Origin: Planomonospora parontospora
GTDB lineage: Bacteria > Actinomycetota > Actinomycetes > Streptosporangiales > Streptosporangiaceae
Assembly: GCA_014647935.1 (NCBI GenBank)
Contig: BMQD01000002.1
Span: 62,001 to 126,000, forward strand
Length of the DNA stretch: 64,000 bases
Reading direction: 5' to 3'
Shown: positions 28,003 to 35,781 of the stretch, piece after piece
How the letters are laid out: each line of letters starts with the position of its first letter
Position numbering within the stretch: the stretch's first letter is position 1
Position numbers and translations under genes: made by a program
The notes under the pieces: model-generated
Told to the model about the DNA's origin: nothing
Database searches by the model: none
What the model saw: the letters and a program-made list of their open reading frames with translations, nothing else

Positions 28003-28341
28003 TCAGGCCTTCGGCGGCACCCGTCCGGAGTCGCCCTCGGGCTCACGGGCGACCAGCGCGAGCAGCGCCGGATCGGCGTGGACTTCGGCGGTGTGGCGCC
28101 ACTGGGTCAGCAGCACCGCGAGGGGGGCGAGGTTGTCGAGTGAAGCCGCTCCACGGGCCACCTCCACCAACTCGTGAAGGAATGTCTCGGCGTCGTCGTC
28201 GGGCAGGAATGACACCCAGGGCAGCGCTTCGCGCAGTGCCGCCCTCAACTGGGCCGGATCACCCACGCGCACCAGGCCGGCCAGCAGGTCGGCGGTGAAG
28301 TAGACCACCGCACCATCATGCTCCCACTGGTCGATTCGCAT
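28003..28341 (-). CDS. Small unknown actinobacterial protein
   Basis: A 112-residue soluble protein with no known motif. Its C-terminal half (LAPLAVLLTQWRHTAEVHADPALLALV) resembles small actinomycete proteins often seen beside antitoxin-like genes, but this is recollection of a pattern rather than a family assignment. The ATG at 28341 has only a weak ribosome-binding site. It follows the DUF1622-like gene by 13 nt in the same direction, so the two are probably co-transcribed. Confidence 0.6.
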   Translation of the reverse strand: MRIDQWEHDGAVVYFTADLLAGLVRVGDPAQLRAALREALPWVSFLPDDDAETFLHELVEVARGAASLDNLAPLAVLLTQWRHTAEVHADPALLALVAREPEGDSGRVPPKA

Positions 28342-28354
28342 CAGTGCGAGATCT

Positions 28355-28747
28355 TCAGTCGTTCCCGGGTCCAGCAGGCCGGTCGGGGCGGGAGTCCCGG
28401 ACCGTGCGGCCCTCCCGTTCGATCTCCCGGCTGAGGAAGAAGTTCAGCGCGGTCCGGATGGCGGCGATCGCCGCGAGCTGCCCGATCTGGGGGAAGCTCG
28501 GCGCGATGGCCGTGCGCAGCACATCCCCGGCCAGCTGGAACTCCAGGCCCAGCGCGAGGAACCGTCCCAGGAACAGGCGGACGGCGACGAAGTCGTCGTG
28601 GCCGCGGCGCCGTACGGTGACCACCAGGAAGCGCGCGAAGGCCACCGCCGCGCCGACGAAGATGACGATCGCGCCCGCGGCCTCGACGAGGCGGACGAGC
28701 AGGTCGACGGCCTCGCGGAGGAACGCCTCGGGCAGCAGGTCGGTCAT
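28355..28747 (-). CDS. DUF1622-like small membrane protein
   Basis: A 130-residue membrane protein with about three hydrophobic helices. VRLVEAAGAIVIFVGAAVAFARFL, then FLGRFLALGLEFQLAGDVLRTAIAPSFPQIGQLAAIAAIRTALNFFLSREIE, matches the DUF1622 pattern, including the (L/G)LEFxxAxDxxRT core and the final ExE. Function in this family is unknown. Gene order suggests it is transcribed with the small unknown gene downstream and divergently from the VapBC-type pair. Confidence 0.75.
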   Translation of the reverse strand: MTDLLPEAFLREAVDLLVRLVEAAGAIVIFVGAAVAFARFLVVTVRRRGHDDFVAVRLFLGRFLALGLEFQLAGDVLRTAIAPSFPQIGQLAAIAAIRTALNFFLSREIEREGRTVRDSRPDRPAGPGND

Positions 28748-28902
28748 GATCCGCCGTTACCCGGAAACCGCGGCGCCAAGCCGGGGGAACGCGGTGCCGT
28801 CCCTCGTCCGGTGCCTCTACAAGCCTGCACCTGAAGCGATACCACCAGAGCATTCTGTGACGATGTGCGAACGCTTGGTAATTCATCGATATAGGCTTAC
28901 GC

Positions 28903-28939
28903 GCATCATGATGCTTGAGAGCTCGCATCTCTGATGCGA
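28903..28939. promoter_or_regulatory. Paired palindromic operators upstream of the toxin-antitoxin genes
   Basis: GCATCATGATGC (28903-28914) is a perfect palindrome, and TCGCATC-TCT-GATGCGA (28923-28939) is a second with perfect 7-bp arms. Both contain GCATC...GATGC, and their centres are about 22 bp, two helical turns, apart. They end 11 bp before the antitoxin start. This is the arrangement expected for an antitoxin dimer pair repressing its own operon. Confidence 0.75.
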
Positions 28940-28949
28940 CACTTGAAAA

Positions 28950-29180
28950 GTGAGGACCACGGTGCGTCTCGAAGAGGATGTCGTCGCCGCCGTCGAGCAA
29001 CTGCGGCGCGAAAGGCACATAGGGCTGAGTGAAGCGCTCAACGAGCTGGTCAGGGCGGGGATGCGGGCCCGGCCTCAGCGGCGGGTGTTCCAGCAGCGCA
29101 CCCGGGCGCTGCAGATGCGTGTCGACGTCTCCAACGTGGCGGAGGCGCTGGACCTGCTCGATGATCTGGAACACGACTGA
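28950..29180 (+). CDS. Antitoxin, ribbon-helix-helix type (VapB-like)
   Basis: A 76-residue protein. The N-terminus RTTVRLEEDVVAAVEQLRRERHIGLSEALNELVRAGM has the beta-strand and two helices of a ribbon-helix-helix DNA-binding domain. The C-terminal 30 residues (LQMRVDVSNVAEALDLLDDLEHD) would wrap the toxin. GTG 28950 begins the domain correctly, although no strong ribosome-binding site precedes it. Its stop overlaps the toxin ATG (TGATG). The paired palindromes upstream are its probable operator. It neutralises the toxin and represses the operon with it. Confidence 0.85.
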   Translation: MRTTVRLEEDVVAAVEQLRRERHIGLSEALNELVRAGMRARPQRRVFQQRTRALQMRVDVSNVAEALDLLDDLEHD

Positions 29181-29611
29181 TGATCGTCGATGCGAACGTT
29201 CTCCTCTACGCCGTCGACAGCGGCAGTTCGTTCCACGAGGCGTCGAAGAGCTGGCTGGAGCGGGCACTCAACGGGTCGTCGCGGGTGGGTCTCCCCTGGA
29301 ACTCCCTGTGCGCGTTCGTGAGGATCTCGACCCACCCCCGGGCCTCGGCTGATCCTCTCGGCGTGGAGGAGGCGTGGGGCTTCGTTCAGGACTGGCTGGA
29401 CGCGGAGACCGTGTGGATCCCCGGTCCCACGGCACGGCACGCCGAGGTGCTGCGGGATCTGCTGGTCGAGGGGGACCTGCGGGGGAACCTGGTCACGGAC
29501 GCGCATCTCGCCGCGCTCGCCATCGAGCACGGCGTCGGCGTCTGCTCGTTCGACTCCGACTTCGCCCGCTTCCCGAAGCTCGAATGGGTCAATCCCCTGT
29601 CGAGCAGGTAG
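29180..29611 (+). CDS. PIN-domain toxin (VapC-like ribonuclease)
   Basis: A 143-residue PIN-domain protein. Acidic residues of the Mg-dependent RNase active site are in place: MIVDANVLLYAVD at the start, an E in the middle helix (GVEEAWGFV), LVTDAHLAALAIEHG and CSFDSDFARFP near the end. VapC toxins cut specific tRNAs or rRNA when the antitoxin is lost. The ATG overlaps the antitoxin stop, the classic translational coupling. The target RNA cannot be predicted from sequence. Confidence 0.9.
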   Translation: MIVDANVLLYAVDSGSSFHEASKSWLERALNGSSRVGLPWNSLCAFVRISTHPRASADPLGVEEAWGFVQDWLDAETVWIPGPTARHAEVLRDLLVEGDLRGNLVTDAHLAALAIEHGVGVCSFDSDFARFPKLEWVNPLSSR

Positions 29612-29728
29612 AAGAACCTCTTCAGGGCCCGCCGGAGACCAGTGCCGGTACCCGGGAACGGCGGCGCCAAGCGGATCCGGGGCCGCCCGCCCCTGGGCGG
29701 ACGCGTGATCGTCGTGGAGACTGGGGGC

Positions 29729-31198
29729 ATGACCGTTGAACGCGTTCAAAGGATGGCGGTCGCCGGCAGGACGCTCGCCACGGGTCTCCTCGGCGGCGCC
29801 GCGGCGGGAGCGGCCTCGGCGGTGCTCGTCATCGTCGTGGCCGTCCTCACCGGAGGTGAGGGCGCCGAGGGCGTCGGCGACTGGGTGGAGCGCATCCTCC
29901 TGCTGATCCCCGCGTCAGTCCAGGTGGGGCTGATCGGCGCCCTGATCGGGCTGGCCGCGGGGCTCGTCGTCGCCGTGCCCGCCGCGGCGGTGATGGCGCT
30001 CGCGGCCCCCCTGCTGGCGGCGCGGCCGACGCGGGCGCGGGCGGTGTGCGCGGCGGTGGTCCTGGCCGCCGCGGTCGCGCTGGAGGCCGCCGTCCTGGCG
30101 GCGACCGGGGGCGGGGTGACCGACTCCCCGTGGACCGATGTCATGATCGTCTCGCCTGCCCTGGCGGCGGCGGGCGTCCTGGGGTGGAGAAGAGGACCGG
30201 CGCTGGTCGACGGACCGGCCGGCCGGGGGGAAGGCGGACGACCTGTGATGGGAACGGGCGAGGGCGGGCACGGCGCGATCGAGGCGGGGGAGGGGCCGGG
30301 CGGGCCCGATCCGGTGACGAAGGCCGGCTACGTGCTGGAGTTCGAGGACCTCTTCGAGGGGGACCGGCTGAACGAGGGCCGCTGGATGCCGTACTACCTG
30401 CCGCAGTGGAACGGCCGCGCCGCCTCCGCGGCCCGGTACGAGGTCGGCGGGGGCCGCCTGGACCTGCTGATCGAGGAGGACCAGCCGCCCTGGTACCCCG
30501 AACGGGAAGGGGGGCTGCGCGTCTCGTCCCTGCAGACCGGCGTCTTCGCCGGGCCGCTCGGGAGCACGGTCGGGCAGCACGGGCGCGGCTCCGGTATGGC
30601 GGTCCGCGAGGAGCAGCGCGCCGTCCGGCTCTACACCCCGCAGTACGGCCTGATCGAGCTGCGGGCCAGGGCGATCGACGATCCGCGCTCCATGGTGGCG
30701 CTCTGGATGATCGGCTACGAGGACGAGCCCGAGCGGTCGGCGGAGATCTGCGTCTGCGAGATCTTCGGCCGCGACGTCGGGCCGGACACCGTGAGGGTCG
30801 GGATGGGCCTGCACCCCTTCGGCGATCCGGCGATCACCGACGACTTCACGGTGGAGACCCTGCCCATCGACGCGCGGGAGTTCCACGTCTACGCCGCCGA
30901 GTGGACCCCCGAGCGGGTCTCCTTCCTCGTCGACGGCCGGCACGTCAGGACCGTGCGCCAGTCGCCGCGCTACCCGATGCAGCTCATGCTCAACATCTAC
31001 GAGTTCCCGGAGGCGCCAGAGCGGGACACCCCGCCGGCGCCGGAGCATCCGTACCCCAAGCGGTTCACCGTCGACTACGTCCGGGGTTACCGCCCGACGG
31101 CCCGAGCGGGGAGCCACGTCCGGAGCGACCTCCCGGCGGCCGGGGCGGAGGGGGCCAAGGCGGAGGAGGTCGTGGCGGAGGGGGCCGGGGACGTCTGA
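29729..31198 (+). CDS. GH16-family protein with N-terminal membrane domain
   Basis: A 489-residue protein from ATG 29729 (GGGGG just upstream). Residues ~10-155 contain about four hydrophobic helices. A Gly-rich linker leads to a GH16-type domain starting YVLEFEDLFEGDRLNEGRWMPYYLPQW. The catalytic region reads AEICVCEIFG: both glutamates of the GH16 E-x-D-x-x-E motif are present (Glu339, Glu344), but the central Asp is Cys341. GH16 enzymes cut beta-1,3/1,4 glucans or galactans; the Asp change may weaken or alter activity. Stand-alone versions of this domain are common in actinomycetes, so an internal start near 30248 is possible. It precedes the debranching-type gene. Confidence 0.75.
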   Translation: MTVERVQRMAVAGRTLATGLLGGAAAGAASAVLVIVVAVLTGGEGAEGVGDWVERILLLIPASVQVGLIGALIGLAAGLVVAVPAAAVMALAAPLLAARPTRARAVCAAVVLAAAVALEAAVLAATGGGVTDSPWTDVMIVSPALAAAGVLGWRRGPALVDGPAGRGEGGRPVMGTGEGGHGAIEAGEGPGGPDPVTKAGYVLEFEDLFEGDRLNEGRWMPYYLPQWNGRAASAARYEVGGGRLDLLIEEDQPPWYPEREGGLRVSSLQTGVFAGPLGSTVGQHGRGSGMAVREEQRAVRLYTPQYGLIELRARAIDDPRSMVALWMIGYEDEPERSAEICVCEIFGRDVGPDTVRVGMGLHPFGDPAITDDFTVETLPIDAREFHVYAAEWTPERVSFLVDGRHVRTVRQSPRYPMQLMLNIYEFPEAPERDTPPAPEHPYPKRFTVDYVRGYRPTARAGSHVRSDLPAAGAEGAKAEEVVAEGAGDV

Positions 31199-31267
31199 AG
31201 GGCCGCGCCGTCCCGGGCGTAACGCCCTGAAGTGCGCTTTCGTTGTTCCTTTCGGGATGAAGGGGGA

Positions 31268-33430
31268 ATGGCTCAGGAGCCGGGAACCTTCCACATCGCG
31301 GAGACAACAGTGAACGCATGGACGTTCGAGGGCCAGCCGGGGGCGCTGGGCGGCACCACGGTGACCCTGGTCGAGGGCGGCTCCTTCTGCGTGTCCACCT
31401 GCAACGGCGACATCACCCCGGGCGGCGCCCAGGGGCTGTACCACGCCGACACCCGCCTGGTGTCGCGCCTGGAGCTGAAGGTGGACGAGGCGCCGATCGA
31501 GTCGCTCCGGACGATCAACCCCGAGCCGTATCACGCGATCTTCCTCGGCCGCACCGGGCCCCGGCCGGGCCAGGCGGAGAGCACCATGCTGGTGATCAGG
31601 GACCGCTACGTCGGCGGGGGCCTGCGCGAGGACCTGACCCTGCGCAACATGTCCGACGAGGCGGCCGGGTGCACGATCGCCCTGCACCTCGGCTCCGACC
31701 TGGCCGACCTGTTCGAGGTGAAGGGCGGGCGGGTCATGCACGTGGCGGACGTGGAGATGACGTCCGACATCTCGGGCCTGCTGGTCGTCTCCGCCACCCG
31801 GGGGCGCGGAGCCAGGATCATGAGCAACCCCATGCCGACCGCCACGATGGGCCTGCTCTCCTTCCGGGTGGTGGTCCCCGCGCGTGGCGACTGGACCGTC
31901 GCCCTGCAGGTCAACCCGATCGTGGACGGGGAGGAGACGCCCGCCTGGTTCTCCACCCACCATCCGGTGGAGCACGCCGAGCCGGCCCGGCGGCGCGCCG
32001 ACTGGGAACGGCTCGCGCCGGTCGTCACGACCTCCAACCGGACCGTCGCCCAGGTGCTGGCCAAGTCGAAGGAGGACCTCGGCTCGCTCCGGCTCTTCGA
32101 GGAGGACAAGCCCGGCGAGCCGCCGTCGGTCGCCGCGGGCGCCCCGTGGTTCATGACGCTGTTCGGCCGCGACTCGCTGCTGACCTCGTGGATGGCGCTC
32201 CCGATGGACCAGTCCCTGGCCCTGGGCACGCTGCGCCGGCTGGCCCGGGTGCAGGGCCGGGCGGAGGAGCCGCTCTCGGAGGAGGAACCGGGCAAGATCA
32301 TGCACGAGCTGCGCTTCGGGGTGCAGGACGGCGTCTCGGCCCACGACGGGCACGTCTACTTCGGCTCGGTCGACTCCACCCCGCTGTTCGTGATGCTCCT
32401 GGGCGAGCTGCGCCGGTGGGGCCTGTACGAGGAGGCGGTCGAGGAACTGCTGCCGCACGCCGACGCGGCCCTCGACTGGATCACCAGGTCGGCCGACCCG
32501 TTCCTGTACTACCGGCGCAAGACCGACCACGGCCTGCTCAACCAGGGCTGGAAGGACTCCGTGGACGGCGTCAACTTCGCCGACGGCACGCTGGCCCGCC
32601 CGCCCATCGCCCTGGCCGAGGTCCAGGGGTACGTCTACGCCGCGTACATCGCACGGTCGCACTTCGCCCGGGAGGCGGGCGACCCGGTGCTCCAGGAGCA
32701 GTGGATCGAGCGCGCGATGCGGCTGCGGGACGCGTTCGACGAGATGTTCTGGCTGCCGGACCGGGGTTACTACGCCATGGGCCTGGACCGGGCGGGCCGA
32801 CCCATCGACGGGCTCGGCTCCAACATGGGGCACTGCCTGTGGACCGGCATCGTGAACGAGGAGCGGGCCGCCTCCGTTGCAGAGCACCTGCTCTCACCGG
32901 AGATGTTCACCGGGTTCGGCATCCGGACCCTGGCCTCCAGCATGGGCGCCTACAACCCGATGAGCTACCACAACGGCTCGGTCTGGCCGCACGACAGCGC
33001 GCTGGTCACCGCGGGCCTGATGCGCTACGGCTTCGAGGAGGAGGCGAGGCAGGTCGCGTTCGGCCTGCTGGACGCGGCCAAGGCCTTCAACTGGCGGCTG
33101 CCGGAGCTGTACTGCGGGTTCGGCCGGGACGAGTTCCCCGAGCCGGTGCCGTTCCCCACCTCCTGCGCCCCGCAGGCCTGGGCCTCGGCGGCCCCCATCC
33201 AGCTGATGCGCAGCCTGCTCCGCCTGGACCCGTGCGTGCCGCAGAACAAGGTGTGGATGTCGCCCGTCGGGCTGACCAGCATGAAGATCGCCGGTCTGCA
33301 GCTCGCGGGGGCCCGGGTCACGATCGACGTCGACGGCGGCGAGGTCGCGGTCACCGGGCTCCCGGAGCACGTCACCGTGGTCGGCGCGCCGCGGCCGCCG
33401 CTGACCGCCGTCCTGGAGGAGATCCACTGA
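31268..33430 (+). CDS. Glycogen debranching-type amylo-alpha-1,6-glucosidase
   Basis: A 720-residue protein. The N-terminal third is a glycogen-debranching-enzyme N-terminal domain (GGSFCVSTCNGDITPGGAQGLYHADTRLVSRLEL). The C-terminal part is an (alpha/alpha)6 barrel as in GH63/GH133-type amyloglucosidases: FMTLFGRDSLLTSWMALP, GLLNQGWKDSVDGVNFADG, PMSYHNGSVWPHDSALV. ATG 31268 follows AGGGGG; an in-frame start 36 nt earlier lacks this. It should trim alpha-1,6 branches or terminal glucose from alpha-glucan and fits the neighbouring GlgE/GlgP genes, though trehalose- or glucosylglycerate-type substrates cannot be excluded. A glycosyltransferase gene follows after 89 nt. Confidence 0.88.
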   Translation: MAQEPGTFHIAETTVNAWTFEGQPGALGGTTVTLVEGGSFCVSTCNGDITPGGAQGLYHADTRLVSRLELKVDEAPIESLRTINPEPYHAIFLGRTGPRPGQAESTMLVIRDRYVGGGLREDLTLRNMSDEAAGCTIALHLGSDLADLFEVKGGRVMHVADVEMTSDISGLLVVSATRGRGARIMSNPMPTATMGLLSFRVVVPARGDWTVALQVNPIVDGEETPAWFSTHHPVEHAEPARRRADWERLAPVVTTSNRTVAQVLAKSKEDLGSLRLFEEDKPGEPPSVAAGAPWFMTLFGRDSLLTSWMALPMDQSLALGTLRRLARVQGRAEEPLSEEEPGKIMHELRFGVQDGVSAHDGHVYFGSVDSTPLFVMLLGELRRWGLYEEAVEELLPHADAALDWITRSADPFLYYRRKTDHGLLNQGWKDSVDGVNFADGTLARPPIALAEVQGYVYAAYIARSHFAREAGDPVLQEQWIERAMRLRDAFDEMFWLPDRGYYAMGLDRAGRPIDGLGSNMGHCLWTGIVNEERAASVAEHLLSPEMFTGFGIRTLASSMGAYNPMSYHNGSVWPHDSALVTAGLMRYGFEEEARQVAFGLLDAAKAFNWRLPELYCGFGRDEFPEPVPFPTSCAPQAWASAAPIQLMRSLLRLDPCVPQNKVWMSPVGLTSMKIAGLQLAGARVTIDVDGGEVAVTGLPEHVTVVGAPRPPLTAVLEEIH

Positions 33431-33519
33431 CCCCTCCCGGGCGGACGCCCTTTCGATCTCTCCCCGATCAGTGGTCCGGATGTCCTTCAGAAGGCCGGTC
33501 GGCCGTAGGCGAGGTTGAG

Positions 33520-34635
33520 ATGGTTTCCGCAACGGGTCTCCCGGGACGGCGCGGCACGCTGCGCATCGTGATGGTCGCGCCGCCCTGGTACGAGGTGCCG
33601 CCCCGCGGCTACGGGGGGATCGAGTCGATGCTGGCCGAGCTGATCGCCGGTCTCTCCCGGCGCGGGCACGAGGTCACGCTGGTGGCGGCGGGCAGGCCGG
33701 GCACCTCCGCGCGCTTCCTGCGCACCTACGCCTCGCCCCCCTCCGGGCGGATCGGCCAGGCGTTACCCGAGGTGCTGCACGCGGCCCGGGCGCACGACCT
33801 GCTCGCGGGGATCGACGCCGACGTCGTCCACGACCACTCGCTGGCCGGGCCGCTGACCGCCGCCGCGCGCACCGCCCCGACCGTGGTCACCTGCCACCAC
33901 GAGGTGGACGGCGAGTTCGGCGAGTACTACCGGGCACTCGGCCGCGAGGTCTCCATGGTCGGCATCTCCGCCGCCCAGCGGCGGCTGGCCCCCGACCTGA
34001 ACTGGGCGGGAGTGGTCCACAACGCCGTCGAGACGGGCTCGTTCCCCTTCCGCGAGCGCAAGGAGGACTGGGTGCTGTGGCTGGGCCGGTTCAACGAGGA
34101 CAAGGGGGCGCATCTGGCCGTCGACGCGGCCCGCGCGGCCGGGCGGCGGATCCTGCTCGCCGGGCGGATCACCGAACCGGGGGAGCGGGAGTACTTCGAC
34201 CGGGAGGTCGCCCCCCGCCTGGGGCCCGACGCGGTGTACGTCGGCGAGGCCGACGCCGTCCGCAAGCGCGAGCTGCTGGCGGGCGCCCGCTGCCTGCTCT
34301 TCCCGATCCTCTGGGAGGAGCCGTTCGGAATGGTGATGATCGAGGCCATGGCCTGCGGCACCCCGGTGGTCGCCCTCCGCCGGGGAGCGGTGCCGGAGGT
34401 GGTCGCCGACGGCCTCACCGGGTTCGTCCGGAGCCGGCCGGAGGAACTCGCCGAGGCGGTCGAGGCGGCCGACGGGCTCGATCCGCGGGCCTGCCGCTCC
34501 CGGGTCAGGCGCCGCTTCGACGTCGAGGTGATGGCCGAGGGGTACGAGAGGGTCTACCGGGCGGCGGCGGCCGGCCCCGAAGGTCCCGCCGGCGTCACCG
34601 GCGGGACGGGCGAGGCGGTGTTACCCCTCCGCTGA
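33520..34635 (+). CDS. GT4-family glycosyltransferase
   Basis: A 371-residue retaining glycosyltransferase of GT-B fold. The N-terminal domain has LRIVMVAPPWYEVPPRGYGGIE, whose Gly-rich loop binds donor phosphate. The C-terminal domain has DWVLWLGRFNEDKGAHLAV and EEPFGMVMIEAMACGTPVVA, the E-x7-E motif of GT4. ATG 33520 has GAGG 5 nt upstream. The neighbours suggest a role in glucan or trehalose-related glycosylation, but donor and acceptor cannot be read from the sequence. The C-terminal 20 residues are low-complexity Gly/Pro. Confidence 0.88.
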   Translation: MVSATGLPGRRGTLRIVMVAPPWYEVPPRGYGGIESMLAELIAGLSRRGHEVTLVAAGRPGTSARFLRTYASPPSGRIGQALPEVLHAARAHDLLAGIDADVVHDHSLAGPLTAAARTAPTVVTCHHEVDGEFGEYYRALGREVSMVGISAAQRRLAPDLNWAGVVHNAVETGSFPFRERKEDWVLWLGRFNEDKGAHLAVDAARAAGRRILLAGRITEPGEREYFDREVAPRLGPDAVYVGEADAVRKRELLAGARCLLFPILWEEPFGMVMIEAMACGTPVVALRRGAVPEVVADGLTGFVRSRPEELAEAVEAADGLDPRACRSRVRRRFDVEVMAEGYERVYRAAAAGPEGPAGVTGGTGEAVLPLR

Positions 34636-34636
34636 C

Positions 34637-34671
34637 GCCTCCCGCCTCCCGCCTCCCGCCTCCCGCCTCCC
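34637..34671. repeat. Five copies of the heptamer GCCTCCC
   Basis: Exactly five tandem GCCTCCC units begin 2 nt after the stop codon of the glycosyltransferase gene. The heptamer length is not a multiple of three, but it is outside the coding region. It is a simple slippage-type repeat. Confidence 0.9.
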
Positions 34672-34846
34672 GCGGCCCGCGTGGGCTCCCGCCGGGCGGC
34701 ACCCGCAGGTCCGGTCCCCTCTCCCGTACGGCGTCCGCAGGCCCGTGCGCTCCCGCCGTACGGCACCCGCCGGGGCCGGGGCGGGCGGGTCCGGCTCTAT
34801 GGTGGGACGGCATGCGGAACGACGGCGTTTCCAGTGGAGGACAGCG

Positions 34847-35620
34847 ATGGGTGAGTTCGTACGGGTCGAGTCCGCCGACGGGGTCGCGACGATCAGGCTC
34901 GACCGGCCGAAGATGAACGCGCTCAACGCGCAGGTCCAGCGGGAGATCGCGGACTGCGCCCGGCAGGTGGACGCCGACCCCGGCGTGCACGCGGTGGTCC
35001 TCTACGGCGGTGAGCGGGTCTTCGCGGCGGGTGCCGACGTCAAGGAGATGGCGGACATGCCGTACGCGGAGATGTCAGCGCACTCCTCGGTGCTCCAGGA
35101 CTGCTTCACCGCGGTGGCGGAGATCGGCAAGCCCGTCGTCGCGGCGATCACCGGTTACGCGCTCGGCGGCGGCTGCGAGCTCGCCCTGTGCGCGGACGTC
35201 CGCATCGCGGGCGAGTCCGCCAGGCTCGGCCAGCCGGAGATCCTGCTGGGCATCATCCCGGGCGCGGGCGGCACCCAGCGGCTGCCGCGGCTGATCGGCC
35301 CGGCGAAGGCCAAGGACCTCATCTTCACCGGCCGCCAGGTGACCGCCGCCGAGGCGCTGGAGATCGGCCTGGTCGACCGGGTCGTCCCCGACGCCGACGT
35401 GCACACCGAGGCCCTCGCCTACGCGGCCCGGTTCGCCGGCGGCCCGGCGGCGGCCCTGCGCGCGGCCAAGCGGGCGATCGACCACGGCCTGGAGGCCGAC
35501 CTCGACACGGGCCTGGAGATCGAGCGGCTGGCGTTCTCCGGGCTGTTCGCCACCGACGACGCGCGGATCGGCATGCGCGCGTTCGCCGAGAAGGCCCAGG
35601 CGAAGTTCACGGGGCGCTGA
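34847..35620 (+). CDS. Enoyl-CoA hydratase/isomerase family protein
   Basis: A 257-residue crotonase-fold enzyme. The oxyanion-hole segments are FAAGADVKEMADM and ITGYALGGGCELALCADVRIAG, and the catalytic Glu region is LGQPEILLGIIPGAGGTQRLPRLIG, with both glutamates of enoyl-CoA hydratases at the expected places. It would hydrate trans-2-enoyl-CoA in fatty-acid beta-oxidation. ATG 34847 is preceded by GTGGAGGACAGCG, a strong ribosome-binding site; earlier in-frame starts are inside low-complexity sequence. It stands alone and converges with the secreted beta-propeller gene. Confidence 0.93.
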   Translation: MGEFVRVESADGVATIRLDRPKMNALNAQVQREIADCARQVDADPGVHAVVLYGGERVFAAGADVKEMADMPYAEMSAHSSVLQDCFTAVAEIGKPVVAAITGYALGGGCELALCADVRIAGESARLGQPEILLGIIPGAGGTQRLPRLIGPAKAKDLIFTGRQVTAAEALEIGLVDRVVPDADVHTEALAYAARFAGGPAAALRAAKRAIDHGLEADLDTGLEIERLAFSGLFATDDARIGMRAFAEKAQAKFTGR

Positions 35621-35727
35621 GCGGGCCGCTCGCCGCGCCGCGCCGCGTCGCTCCGGTGGGGCCGCCTGCACCCTGCACCCTGCACTGTCGCTCCGGCAGG
35701 GCCGCCCGTGCCGTCGCTCCACCGCGC

Positions 35728-35751
35728 CGCTCCGGCCGGGCGGCCGGAGCG
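35728..35751. terminator. Bidirectional terminator between enoyl-CoA hydratase and secreted protein
   Basis: CGCTCCGGCC and GGCCGGAGCG make a perfect 10-bp stem with a GGGC loop between two convergent genes. The same region holds direct copies of GTCGCTCCGG at about 35647 and 35687. Confidence 0.65.
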
Positions 35752-35781
35752 ACGCGGACGGGCGGGTTCACGCGGCGCGGG

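Noticed and set aside
28003-28341. Antitoxin function for the small unknown protein
   Set aside because: No DNA-binding motif and no adjacent toxin on its strand; only its general look and the neighbouring VapBC suggested it.
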